A program made the position numbers and the translations under genes. A stretch of 64,000 nucleotides of DNA from Hyphomicrobium sp. (GTDB taxonomy: Bacteria; Pseudomonadota; Alphaproteobacteria; Rhizobiales; Hyphomicrobiaceae): assembly GCF_003987855.1 (NCBI RefSeq), contig NZ_RXIZ01000004.1, positions 8,220 to 72,219 on the forward strand, given 5' to 3'. Position 1 is the first letter of the stretch, and the number at the start of each line of letters is the position of its first letter. Below the pieces are notes generated by a model that was given only the letters and a program-made list of their open reading frames with translations, made no database searches and was not told the DNA's origin. Positions 52,849-60,825 of the stretch are shown here, one piece after another.

Positions 52849-53034
52849 CTATTGAACCGTGAGCCGCCGCACATCCTCGTACGAGGATATCTTGTACACA
52901 AGATTTCCTTTGATCAGATATAGCCAGTCCAGCTTTTCTGTTTGTGCCAGATCTTCTGGCGTCACCGCGTAGAGTTCATCATTGAGAAGATCTCGGAAAT
53001 TGTCGGAACAATACGCGGGAGATAACCCTACGAG
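52849..53034 (-). pseudogene. Remnant of a protein-coding gene
   Basis: A minus-strand open stretch of 61 codons that reads like real protein (LVGLSPAYCSDNFRDLLNDE, DLAQTEKLDWLYLIKGN) and ends with a normal TAG, but begins right after an in-frame stop with no start codon or ribosome site. It looks like the 3' end of a decayed gene. I do not recognise the family. It lies 53 bases after tRNA-Arg. Confidence 0.45.
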
Positions 53035-53120
53035 TTAGACCTGCCTGCCCTCAAAGCCGCACTGGTTCCGATATCGGCAGGGCGACAGCGGATCGGATGT
53101 CATTTCTCCTTTGACGCAGT
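53035..53120. other. Gap after the gene remnant
   Basis: With the remnant, the interval between tRNA-Arg and the acyltransferase gene is about 320 bases. This last part holds nothing I can name; no terminator hairpin was found for the acyltransferase. Confidence 0.4.
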
Positions 53121-54284
53121 CTAGGTAGGGGAATGATCGGCTCCACGGCTACCGCTAGCAGGAACAAAAAGCTCGCGTATCCAGCGGTCGAGCGCGCGCA
53201 AGTACCGCGCTTCCAATAGTTCCGCCCCGTAAGCGACGAAAACAGTGATGATCACGCTCGTTACAATAACGAGAGGTGCTGACTTCCAGGCCGAGTGCGG
53301 ATGAGCCTGCGAATGAACAAGACACCAAGATGTCCAGCTGGCGATTACCGGAAACTGCATGAAATACAGTGGAAATGAGATCCTCCCAAGAAATTGGGAG
53401 GCGTTGGAGCGCATGAATCCTACACAGTCGCTTGACGCATAAAGAACGAATACGAGAACTGCCGCTTCGACGTATCTGCCTGCATCATTGGGAGTGACAT
53501 AGGGGTTGGTGAATACATTGAAACCGACCAGTCCGACCAAAGATAAGGCGCAAAGCAAGCGACCGAAAGGCAGTTCCTGCAGGTCTACAAAAGTCCCTTT
53601 CGCACGCAAAATACCGAGGCTAATGCCAACGAAAAAAAGTGAGAATACCGACCCAAGGATCATCAGGTAGACCGAAGCGCTCAAGCAGACAGTCAGCGGA
53701 CTCACCAAGCGCCGATAAACCATCCCTACTGAAAACACGATCAGCGACCCAACCAATTCGATCCCCATCGGCCAGAGGAACGGATTGTAGGATTTCTGAA
53801 ACGTGGGATCGGTGAAAACTCCCATCAAGCTGTACCGAAAAACGTCCCCGAGGGAGGGCTTGAAAGGCAAGAACAATCCAAACCAATCCGCTCGTTGCGC
53901 GATAGGAGATGCCTCATGATTGAAAGTTAGCCCCAACTTCATCAGGGCATACACTGTCAGGCTCGAAAACAATATAGGTCCGACAAGACGAAAATAGCGC
54001 TTTACAACAACTCGTTCGTTTAGGCCGCTCCGAGAGGGATCGGTGAACGTCAGCGATAATGCGTCTCCCGATAAAATGAAGAAGACATACACGGCTAGTG
54101 TACCATCGAGCGCCGAATGGATGAGTGGCGACCTGTAGCTAGGGCGGATAACGCCGAATACCTCCCACACCAGATGAAAAAGTAAAACGACGAGGGCCGC
54201 CCAACCGCGTATTCCGTCGATCTCGATCTGTCGGCGTGGTGTCTGAAGCGAACTGCGGCTAGTGACAGAGCGTACCGTTTGCAT
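53121..54284 (-). CDS. Acyltransferase 3 family protein
   Basis: About 387 residues. It opens IEIDGIRGWAALVVLLFHLV, the acyltransferase-3 hallmark (catalytic His in the first helix), followed by ten or so helices and the R/E-rich cytoplasmic loops. The family O-acylates exopolysaccharide or lipopolysaccharide. Base composition is visibly lower in GC than the core genes, and it follows a tRNA and a gene remnant, hinting at transfer. The start is uncertain: ATG at 54284 has no good ribosome site and a TTG lies 39 bases upstream. Confidence 0.88.
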   Translation of the reverse strand: MQTVRSVTSRSSLQTPRRQIEIDGIRGWAALVVLLFHLVWEVFGVIRPSYRSPLIHSALDGTLAVYVFFILSGDALSLTFTDPSRSGLNERVVVKRYFRLVGPILFSSLTVYALMKLGLTFNHEASPIAQRADWFGLFLPFKPSLGDVFRYSLMGVFTDPTFQKSYNPFLWPMGIELVGSLIVFSVGMVYRRLVSPLTVCLSASVYLMILGSVFSLFFVGISLGILRAKGTFVDLQELPFGRLLCALSLVGLVGFNVFTNPYVTPNDAGRYVEAAVLVFVLYASSDCVGFMRSNASQFLGRISFPLYFMQFPVIASWTSWCLVHSQAHPHSAWKSAPLVIVTSVIITVFVAYGAELLEARYLRALDRWIRELFVPASGSRGADHSPT

Positions 54285-54589
54285 GCACACCAGATCGAAA
54301 GGCGAAACTAACCCGCCGCCCAATGCCGTCTTGGCGGGCGCTCATGCTTGTCTATCGCGATGGTATCTACCGCCCAGTACGCCTTTCCAAGGTGTACGAA
54401 GGGAGGTTGAGCAGGCTGGCCTACTGACAGCCCGGCCGCAAAAATTCGCGGAACAAACTGAACATTAATCGCCGAGCTTATAATAGGTGACCGCTTGACG
54501 CCTAAATCGTCGGCGCGAGCGTAATGGAACGGCAAAAAGCGCCAATCGGAATAGGGAAATGCTCGCGCGCGAACGAATGAGCCCGGAAC
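54285..54589. other. Gene-free interval
   Basis: About 300 bases, AT-richer than average. Short open frames on both strands show no coding character. No repeat or RNA structure was recognised. Confidence 0.4.
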
Positions 54590-54808
54590 TTACGCCGCTT
54601 CCCGGGGCTCAGCTGCCGTCTCGGCAGGCGCGGGCAATGCCGCGTTATCAACGATCTTCGCGAACGGATGGGTGAGCTTGTGCAGAGCATCGCGCTCCAA
54701 GGCCCAGGCGAAATTTACAATCGCCTCGGCGAGCGACGGCGCATCGACCTTTGGAGCGACCTTCGGCGCCTTCGTAGATTTTCTGGGTTTTGCCATCGTC
54801 ATGTCCAT
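54590..54808 (-). CDS. Small basic/Ala-rich protein
   Basis: A 72-residue ORF: a Lys/Pro-rich start (KPRKSTKAPKVAPKVDAP), a short amphipathic helix (LAEAIVNFAWALERDALHKL) and an Ala/Pro/Glu tail. The Lys/Ala/Pro N-terminus recalls histone-H1-like or DNA-associated small proteins, but the evidence is thin. Three close in-frame ATGs leave the start open. Confidence 0.4.
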   Translation of the reverse strand: MDMTMAKPRKSTKAPKVAPKVDAPSLAEAIVNFAWALERDALHKLTHPFAKIVDNAALPAPAETAAEPREAA

Positions 54809-54946
54809 TCGAGGAGACGCGGCACTTCGCACAAGTATAGCTGACTCGCGGAGGCCCCTGCTCGCAAATTCTTGCTGGCTCGCTCCTGAAAATGTCGGGC
54901 ACCTAGGGCTTGGTCGAGATTTCGGGGCCCCTCCGGTTTCACCAAA

Positions 54947-54960
54947 AGGTAAGCCCCGCC
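54947..54960 (+). repeat. 14-bp direct repeat, left copy
   Basis: AGGTAAGCCCCGCC, identical to 56250-56263. The pair brackets the ICMT-like and TetR genes. Confidence 0.6.
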
Positions 54961-54991
54961 CAAAGTGCGGAAAGTATCTGATTACATGATC

Positions 54992-55492
54992 TCAGAGGGG
55001 CCCGAGATACCGCGGGACGCGTTGCTGGTAGAGCCTGTACGCCTCGCCGAACCGGCCGGCGAGATAGGATTCTTCGGGTCGCACCACGCCAAAATGCAGG
55101 ATGAGCACGCTCGGAGCCGTAAGGACGACGATCCAGTCCAAGCCGCCCAATAGGGCCAGCCCCAGCATCACCAATGTTCCCCCCGTGTAGATGGGATTGC
55201 GGCTCCATCGAAAGATGCCGCTGGTTACGAGGTTCGTTGTCGGAGCAAAGGGACTGACGTTCGTCTCGTGACGTCGCAAGGAACTCAACGCGACGACGAG
55301 CATGAGAACGCCAATCGGGAGTATCACGCAGCCAACCCACCTCCCCGCTGGCCATGAATTCAAGACATGAAGGGGAACTAACCACTGCAGTCCCATCCCC
55401 AGAAGAATGGCTGCGGCCGGAATGAGCGGTGGAAAGACAATAACCTCAGGATGATCGTTGTTATGAATGTTAGGATGCGCTTTCATGTGCAA
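54992..55492 (-). CDS. Isoprenylcysteine methyltransferase-like membrane protein
   Basis: A 166-residue protein with about four hydrophobic helices. The C-terminal part has the ICMT/PEMT SAM-binding pattern: LVTSGIFRWSRNPIYTGGTL, then RPEESYLAGRFGEAYRLYQQ, with the conserved R-x-P-x-Y and E-E-x-x-L. Bacterial members methylate unknown small or lipid substrates. It diverges from a TetR-family gene that likely controls it, with a palindrome between them. Confidence 0.9.
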   Translation of the reverse strand: MHMKAHPNIHNNDHPEVIVFPPLIPAAAILLGMGLQWLVPLHVLNSWPAGRWVGCVILPIGVLMLVVALSSLRRHETNVSPFAPTTNLVTSGIFRWSRNPIYTGGTLVMLGLALLGGLDWIVVLTAPSVLILHFGVVRPEESYLAGRFGEAYRLYQQRVPRYLGPL

Positions 55493-55504
55493 ATTCCCGC
55501 AAAA

Positions 55505-55519
55505 GTCTCCATCGGAGAC
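55505..55519. promoter_or_regulatory. Candidate TetR-family operator
   Basis: GTCTCC-ATC-GGAGAC, a perfect inverted repeat with a 3-base centre, lies in the ICMT/TetR intergenic gap, 12 bases before the ICMT start. TetR-type regulators usually bind such repeats near their own genes. Confidence 0.5.
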
Positions 55520-55588
55520 ATAAATGTGTGTTATGGCAATTTTTGGCCAGGCACTGCTAGATGTTCAACGACGTGTCTATCGAGACCA

Positions 55589-56188
55589 ATGACCAAGAAC
55601 TGGCGCAATCATCGGGAGAGCTTCCGGCACGGCAATCTACCGGAAGCGCTTATCGCGGCCGCCCTTCAGCGACTGGAAGACGACGGGCAAGAGGCGATCA
55701 GCTTGCGGGAGCTATCGCGAGACGTAGGTGTAAACCATCGCGCGATCTATCGACACTTTCCGGACAGGCTTTCTTTGATGGCGCGCGTGGCCGAAGAGGG
55801 CTGGCGACTGCTCGGCGCCACGATGAGGTCAGCAGCCACTTCGCAAAAGCCGGGCACGCGATCGCTCGTTGCAGCTGGCGTTGCACTCTTCGTGTTTGCG
55901 CGCAACCGTCCGAACCTATTCGCACTAATGGGTGGACCCAATTTCCAGGGCCGAACCAAGTTTCCTGCGCTCGACAGATCGATCGGCCAGACGCTGGAGT
56001 TGCTGAGGCAAGGTTTTTTGGCCGCTGGTACCTCGCAGGACGCGGCGCTGAAACAGGCTCTCATATATGCTTCGGCGCTGCAGGGCGTCGTCGGGCAGAT
56101 ATTGTGGAAGCGCTACCGGGTGCTTCCCAAGAACGCCGAAGGTGAAGTGGGGCGCATCTGCGAGATGCTCATCAAGGGATTGCGTTAG
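55589..56188 (+). CDS. TetR/AcrR family transcriptional regulator
   Basis: A 199-residue regulator. N-terminal HTH (~10-60): LPEALIAAALQRLEDDGQEA, then ISLRELSRDVGVNHRAIYRH with the FPD turn typical of the family. The C-terminal ligand domain has a TetR_C-like pattern (FALMGGPNFQGRT, SALQGVVGQILWKR). Start at MTKNWRNHRESFRHGNLPEA is preferred; a longer frame to 55451 would overlap the ICMT gene. It likely represses the divergent ICMT gene and itself. Confidence 0.9.
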   Translation: MTKNWRNHRESFRHGNLPEALIAAALQRLEDDGQEAISLRELSRDVGVNHRAIYRHFPDRLSLMARVAEEGWRLLGATMRSAATSQKPGTRSLVAAGVALFVFARNRPNLFALMGGPNFQGRTKFPALDRSIGQTLELLRQGFLAAGTSQDAALKQALIYASALQGVVGQILWKRYRVLPKNAEGEVGRICEMLIKGLR

Positions 56189-56249
56189 GGCAGTGACTTC
56201 GTTCGCGACAACCAGAATAGCAGTGAAGCGGCCGTCAGCGCTCTTCAGA

Positions 56250-56277
56250 AGGTAAGCCCCGCCTCAAGGGCGGGGCT
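56250..56277 (+). terminator. Hairpin containing the right 14-bp repeat
   Basis: AGGTAAGCCCCGCC repeats the sequence at 54947, and its GCCCCGCC pairs with GGGCGGGGC after a TCAA-type loop. It sits 62 bases after the TetR stop, so it may terminate that transcript although no T-run follows. Confidence 0.5.
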
Positions 56278-56692
56278 CTGCCGGCTTCTTCGTCGCCAGA
56301 ACGTGTCGCTCGCCACTCGGCTGGTGCCAGCCTGGACCCTGGACGAACCGGGGGACCGGTGAAGCAAACCTCTCGGACAGACGATCATGGTGAGCTGATT
56401 TGATGAGCCTCGAAAGATGCTGGTCTCGCGCTGCGAAGACCGCCGCTCCGCAATATTCAAGCTACTGCGCCACTAATCACATTCGCAAGTTCACGAAGGA
56501 AGAGCGGTCGGGCGTCGGATGGCTGCTGGATGCCGGGCATAGCGGGATACCCGCTTAACAACCTCTAAACTGTCCTGAAGCGGACAGATAAAACGTCTGC
56601 GGCGCGTTATTTTTCTTAGATTATACAGGAACTTTAATCGCGAAGCTGCGTTGGCAGATCGGTTAGGGGAATTCAGCCAACGGTGTAACCAT
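56278..56692. other. Gap before glgA
   Basis: About 415 bases without a convincing gene. The part around 56590-56640 is AT-rich (TTATTTTTCTTAGATTATAC) and probably carries the glgA promoter, but the boxes are not clear. Confidence 0.45.
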
Positions 56693-58132
56693 ATGCGGCG
56701 CTTGCGGGTACTTTTTTGTACGCCGGAGTTTGTTTGTACGCCGGAGTTTGGTGATTACGTCCAGGTTGGGGGGCTAGGCGCCGTTTCTTCTGCGCTTCCG
56801 CGCGCCCTAAGATCCATCGCCGATGTCCGGGTGATCGTGCCGGGATATTCGCAAGTCCTTGCCGCATTCCACACTCTCGAAATCGTGGCCGAATGCCCGC
56901 CCATCGCGGGCATGCCTGCGTGTTCCATCGCCAGATCAGAAACCGCCGATGGCCTTTCGATTTACGTCGTCGTTTGCCCTCAGCTGTTCGAGCGAGACGG
57001 AGGACCTTATGGCGATGTCAATGGTGTCGACTGGCCCGATAACGACGTCCGTTTCGCACGCTATGCCGCCGCGGCCGCCTGGGTCGCCGATGGCGGAATT
57101 CCTGATTGGCGAGCAGATCTCGTTCATGCCAACGATTGGCAGTGCGGGTTGATTCCGGCCTACCTCGCATGGCGTGGATCATCCGTGCAATCGCTCTTCA
57201 CTGTCCACAATCTCGCCTATCAGGGATTGTTTTCGCACGCCTCCGCCGAAAAACTTGGCGTTCCTTCGGCCGCTTTCAACATCCACGGCGTCGAATTCCA
57301 CGGCCAGCTTTCATTTATGAAAAGCGGTCTATTTTACAGCAATCACATCTCGACCGTTAGCACCAACTACGCTCGCGAGATCATAACCAGCGAACATGGA
57401 TGCGGCCTCGACGGCTTGCTTCGCGCGCGCGCCGAACAACGCCGTTTGACCGGAATCTTGAATGGTATCGACGCTTCCTGGGACCCGAGGCGTTGCCCGG
57501 ATTTGATGCCTCAGTTCGGACCGGGAGAATGGAAGGGGCGTCATCTCAACGCCCTCGGTGTCAGGCGCGAGTTCGGACTGGCGCTGACCCGTGGCCCTCT
57601 TTTCGGCCTCGTCGCGAGACTAGTCCACCAGAAGGGCATCGACCTCGTGGTGCAGAGTGCCGAGGCGATAGCCCAAGCAGGCGGACAACTGGTCATCATG
57701 GGATCGGGCGACGCAGAGATCATAAAGGACTTGGAGCAAGTCCAGCGCCGTCATCCCCGCTCGGTGGGTGTGATGACGCAGTTCAAAGATAGCCTTGCTC
57801 GTCGCATTTTCGCAGGCAGCGACTTCACTCTCTTGCCGTCCCGGTTCGAGCCATGCGGACTTAGCCAGATGTACGCGCAGCGCCTCGGCTCTCTCCCCAT
57901 CGCGCACAACACGGGCGGACTGGCCGACACGATCGCCGACGGTAAGACGGGATTGTTGTTCAACCGGGCATCTTCCGATGCATTTCTCGGCGCGATCTGC
58001 CGTGCGTTTGCTCTGTTCGGCCGAAAACGAGAGTTACACGCGATGCGCCGCCGCGCGATGGCCTGCGAGTACGGTTGGAATACGTCGGCTTCCAGGTACG
58101 GATCTTTGTACGAGCGCCTTCAATTGGCGTGA
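56693..58132 (+). CDS. glgA: Glycogen synthase with an internal 6-residue duplication
   Basis: A ~479-residue ADP-glucose glycosyltransferase (GT5). The opening RRLRVLFCTPEF is followed by a second VCTPEF, then GDYVQVGGLGAVSSALPRAL where the KTGGL motif of the family reads VQVGGL; the Lys that holds ADP-glucose is Gln here. The rest is normal: DLVHANDWQCGLIPAYLAWR, LTGILNGIDASWDP, the C-terminal E-x7-E part as PSRFEPCGLSQMYAQRLG. It forms alpha-1,4-glucan. The start at ATG 56693 is chosen over a TTG at 56651. No other glg gene is near. Confidence 0.93.
   Translation: MRRLRVLFCTPEFVCTPEFGDYVQVGGLGAVSSALPRALRSIADVRVIVPGYSQVLAAFHTLEIVAECPPIAGMPACSIARSETADGLSIYVVVCPQLFERDGGPYGDVNGVDWPDNDVRFARYAAAAAWVADGGIPDWRADLVHANDWQCGLIPAYLAWRGSSVQSLFTVHNLAYQGLFSHASAEKLGVPSAAFNIHGVEFHGQLSFMKSGLFYSNHISTVSTNYAREIITSEHGCGLDGLLRARAEQRRLTGILNGIDASWDPRRCPDLMPQFGPGEWKGRHLNALGVRREFGLALTRGPLFGLVARLVHQKGIDLVVQSAEAIAQAGGQLVIMGSGDAEIIKDLEQVQRRHPRSVGVMTQFKDSLARRIFAGSDFTLLPSRFEPCGLSQMYAQRLGSLPIAHNTGGLADTIADGKTGLLFNRASSDAFLGAICRAFALFGRKRELHAMRRRAMACEYGWNTSASRYGSLYERLQLA
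56715..56750 (+). repeat. 18-bp perfect tandem duplication inside glgA
   Basis: TTTGTACGCCGGAGTTTG occurs twice without a gap (56715-56732, 56733-56750). The unit is six codons long, so the frame is kept. Confidence 0.95.
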
Positions 58133-58232
58133 GGGCTTCAACGAATAGCCGATCCATAAACCGTCGGCTCACGTGTTGGCGCTCTATCCGGCACCGCTTC
58201 TTAACACGCGCACAATCGCAGCGTCGAAGACA

Positions 58233-59549
58233 TCATGAGATCGCTTTGATCGTGCGTCCGGTCCAACGACGGTACGCCCATTCGACCAGAAACGACGCGA
58301 CCGCAAGGCCAACGAGCGCTACGATGGCCGCGGGCTGCTGCTCATAGGTATAGACGCTAAGAATGGCGAACATGCCTAAGCACGTGAGCAACGACAACCA
58401 CACGATCACGGCATTGGCACCGGTTTGCTTCAAAACGCGCAGATGTCCTGCGTTCACGGCTGCGTAGATCAGCAAGAAGGCCGCGCTCCCCATCATGGCG
58501 ATGCCGGAAAGATCGAAGCAAAGCATCACCACGACCACGAGTGCCGCGGTGAAAAACAAACCACCGGTCGCCTGCCGCCATTCAGTCCGCGCCAGAGCAA
58601 TCGGCAACTCTCCGTCTCGCGCGATCATGTAGCAAACATTTGCCGACCCAAAGAGCGTCGCGTTTATCGCCGATGCCGTCGAAAACAGGGCGGCAATTGC
58701 AATAAGCCTGAAACCTAATTCACCGAGGAAAGGCTTTGCTGCTTCCGCGAGCGCATAGTCCTTTGCCCGTTCGATCTCCGCGCTCGACAGGTTGCCCGTC
58801 ACCGTGATCGAGACCGCGAGGTAAAGCGCGATCACGAGAACCACGGCGATATAAAGCGAACGAGGAAGCATCGTTCGCGGGTCGCGCATGTCACCGGCGG
58901 CGTTCGTGATGAGGCCGAATCCTTCGTAGCCGATGAAGAGCACGCCCGCGCCGAACAGAATGGATTGAGCCCCCGGCCACAATTCTGGCGACAGATTATC
59001 CGGTTTGACGAACCAAAGCCCGGTGGCGGAGAACATGACGAGAATTGCCACCTTGATGGCAACGATCACCGTCTCTCCTTGGCCCATGATCTTGGCTCCG
59101 AATGCGTTCACCACAGTCACGAGCACCACCGAGCCGATCGCCAGCGATTTGAGGAGCAACCCTGACGGCGTGTCCGTTATGAACGTCGCCGCGTAGCTGC
59201 CGAATGCCGTCGCGTAGAGGGCAAGGGAGATGATGTAGCCCACCCACATGAAGAGGTTGAGACCCCCCGCAAAAACGCCGTCGCCGAAACTCTGAACCAG
59301 GAAGTTCACGGCTCCGCCCGCCGATGGAAACGTGGATCCGAGCTTCGCATACGAGTAGGTGGAAAGGAGCGCGACCATCCCACCGATTGCGAACGCGAGC
59401 CACATGGCGTTTCCGGCAGCCTCGGCGACAACTCCAAGGATCGAGAAGATGCCAGCCCCTACCATGCCGCCAATGCCGATCGACACCGCAGCAGCCAGCC
59501 CAATCTGCCCCGCGGACGATGGTGCGGACTTTGATGCCGGCTGACTCAT
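58233..59549 (-). CDS. APC family amino acid permease
   Basis: About 438 residues, 12-13 helices. Helix 1 has the family substrate-binding break IGIGGMVGAGIFSILGVV, and GYEGFGLITNAAGDMRDPRT is the typical helix-6 region. Amino-acid import or antiport is expected; substrate unknown. An alternative start at 59582 exists and no clear ribosome site decides. It converges with glgA. Confidence 0.9.
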   Translation of the reverse strand: MSQPASKSAPSSAGQIGLAAAVSIGIGGMVGAGIFSILGVVAEAAGNAMWLAFAIGGMVALLSTYSYAKLGSTFPSAGGAVNFLVQSFGDGVFAGGLNLFMWVGYIISLALYATAFGSYAATFITDTPSGLLLKSLAIGSVVLVTVVNAFGAKIMGQGETVIVAIKVAILVMFSATGLWFVKPDNLSPELWPGAQSILFGAGVLFIGYEGFGLITNAAGDMRDPRTMLPRSLYIAVVLVIALYLAVSITVTGNLSSAEIERAKDYALAEAAKPFLGELGFRLIAIAALFSTASAINATLFGSANVCYMIARDGELPIALARTEWRQATGGLFFTAALVVVVMLCFDLSGIAMMGSAAFLLIYAAVNAGHLRVLKQTGANAVIVWLSLLTCLGMFAILSVYTYEQQPAAIVALVGLAVASFLVEWAYRRWTGRTIKAIS

Positions 59550-59845
59550 ATGAGAGCTGCCGAAATCAGGAGAAGCGCACATGGATTGTCCGTCACCCAT
59601 TGCCACGATCGCGATCTCATTCCCGTATCCGCCCGCTGCTGTCCGATTCCCGATTTAGGTTTAACAACGCGAGCTGTTCGCCTTGCAACAATTCGCTTCA
59701 TTTTCCGCAATAAAGATCATCCGCCATGTGAGTTGGCCTAGACGACACCCGGCGGCCTCCCAATGCCCCAACCAAAAGGTGCCGGAACCCAAACAACCAC
59801 GAAGACGTTCCGCGACGTGTTTGGCCTCGGACCGATGCACCGCCC

Positions 59846-60301
59846 ATGAACAACGGCAGCTCTCTTTGGCTCTATCCCCTCATCTTGACCGCCGGCGCAC
59901 TACAGGCGTGGGGACCTCCGATGAACAACACGCTGAGACAAGCGCTGGTCAATCCGTGGCTGGCAAGCTTCGTGTCCTTCATCCCGGTAGCGGCATTCCT
60001 CGGTTGCCTCTTTCTTTGTTTACCCGCGCCGTTACCCGACGCGAAAGATCTGGCGGAGATGCCCTGGTGGGCACCGCTCGGAGGCATCATTGGGGCGTTC
60101 GCCGTTATTGCCGGATTGCTGTTCGTGAAAGATGTCGGGGCTGGAGCATTTGCAGGTCTTACCATCACCGCCAACATTCTGATGTCGCTGATCATCGACA
60201 AATTTGGGATGTTTGGAATGGCTCAGAAAGACTTGAGCGGCGGCCGCATGATCGGCGCCGCCCTGATGGTGGCAGGCATTGGATTGATTTCGAAATTTTA
60301 A
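59846..60301 (+). CDS. DMT family protein, DUF606 (YdcZ) type
   Basis: A 151-residue, five-helix membrane protein. WLYPLILTAGALQAWGPPMN and LRQALVNPWLASFVSFIPVA fit the DUF606 half of the drug/metabolite transporter superfamily, which acts as dimers. The later phrases WWAPLGGIIGAFAVIAGLLF and ILMSLIIDKFGMFG support it. Substrate unknown. Confidence 0.9.
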   Translation: MNNGSSLWLYPLILTAGALQAWGPPMNNTLRQALVNPWLASFVSFIPVAAFLGCLFLCLPAPLPDAKDLAEMPWWAPLGGIIGAFAVIAGLLFVKDVGAGAFAGLTITANILMSLIIDKFGMFGMAQKDLSGGRMIGAALMVAGIGLISKF

Positions 60302-60371
60302 TCGCTGGGGGAGTCGCCGCTCGGATCAACGCTTCCGAAATTCAGATACGAACTTCATTAGAGGAGTGACT

Positions 60372-60788
60372 ATGAAACACGATGATGCGCATGTGCAAAC
60401 GAGCGGAACCGTCACCGACATCTTTGGTCATCGCTTTGTCCTGGAAACCAAAGAAGGCAAAGTCCTCGCCGACATCGGCCCTAAAGCAGTCGACAAAGTT
60501 TCTCTCAAGACTGGGATGAAGGTCGATATTGAGGGCGAGCGCAAGCCGAGCGAGATCAAGGTTGTTCGCATCTCCATCAGCGAGGCGGAGCCGATTTCAA
60601 CCCAACATGACGATAAACATTTCGACACAGAGTGGACTGCGGATCGCGCCAAAGCTCTTGCCGAGGCCGAAGGCTATTCGATCATTGGTGAGATGGAGGC
60701 CAAGAAGAAGCACTTTGAAGCCAAAGCTAATAAGGGTTCGCATAAACTCGAAATCCACATTCACCGGGACGGCGTCCGCGAGCACTGA
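60372..60788 (+). CDS. Small two-part protein, OB-like and PepSY-like
   Basis: About 138 soluble residues, no signal peptide. The N-terminal half (SGTVTDIFGHRFVLETKEGK, IGPKAVDKVSLKTGMKVDIE) has the alternating pattern of small OB-type beta barrels; the C-terminal half (DRAKALAEAEGYSIIGEMEA, SHKLEIHIHRDGVREH) recalls PepSY modules and is rich in His. AGAGGAG lies just ahead of the ATG. The combination is not one I can name. Confidence 0.75.
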   Translation: MKHDDAHVQTSGTVTDIFGHRFVLETKEGKVLADIGPKAVDKVSLKTGMKVDIEGERKPSEIKVVRISISEAEPISTQHDDKHFDTEWTADRAKALAEAEGYSIIGEMEAKKKHFEAKANKGSHKLEIHIHRDGVREH

Positions 60789-60825
60789 AGTCTCGCTTAG
60801 AGAAGGTCCGTGAATGCGGGCTTTC

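Noticed and set aside
52603-52862. Small ORFs across tRNA-Arg
   Set aside because: They run through the tRNA cloverleaf and have no protein character.
52849-53034. tRNA-type integration site with an att repeat
   Set aside because: No second copy of the tRNA 3' end and no integrase gene in the window.
56245-56460. 71-codon minus-strand frame after the TetR gene
   Set aside because: It begins in the hairpin region and has no coding features.
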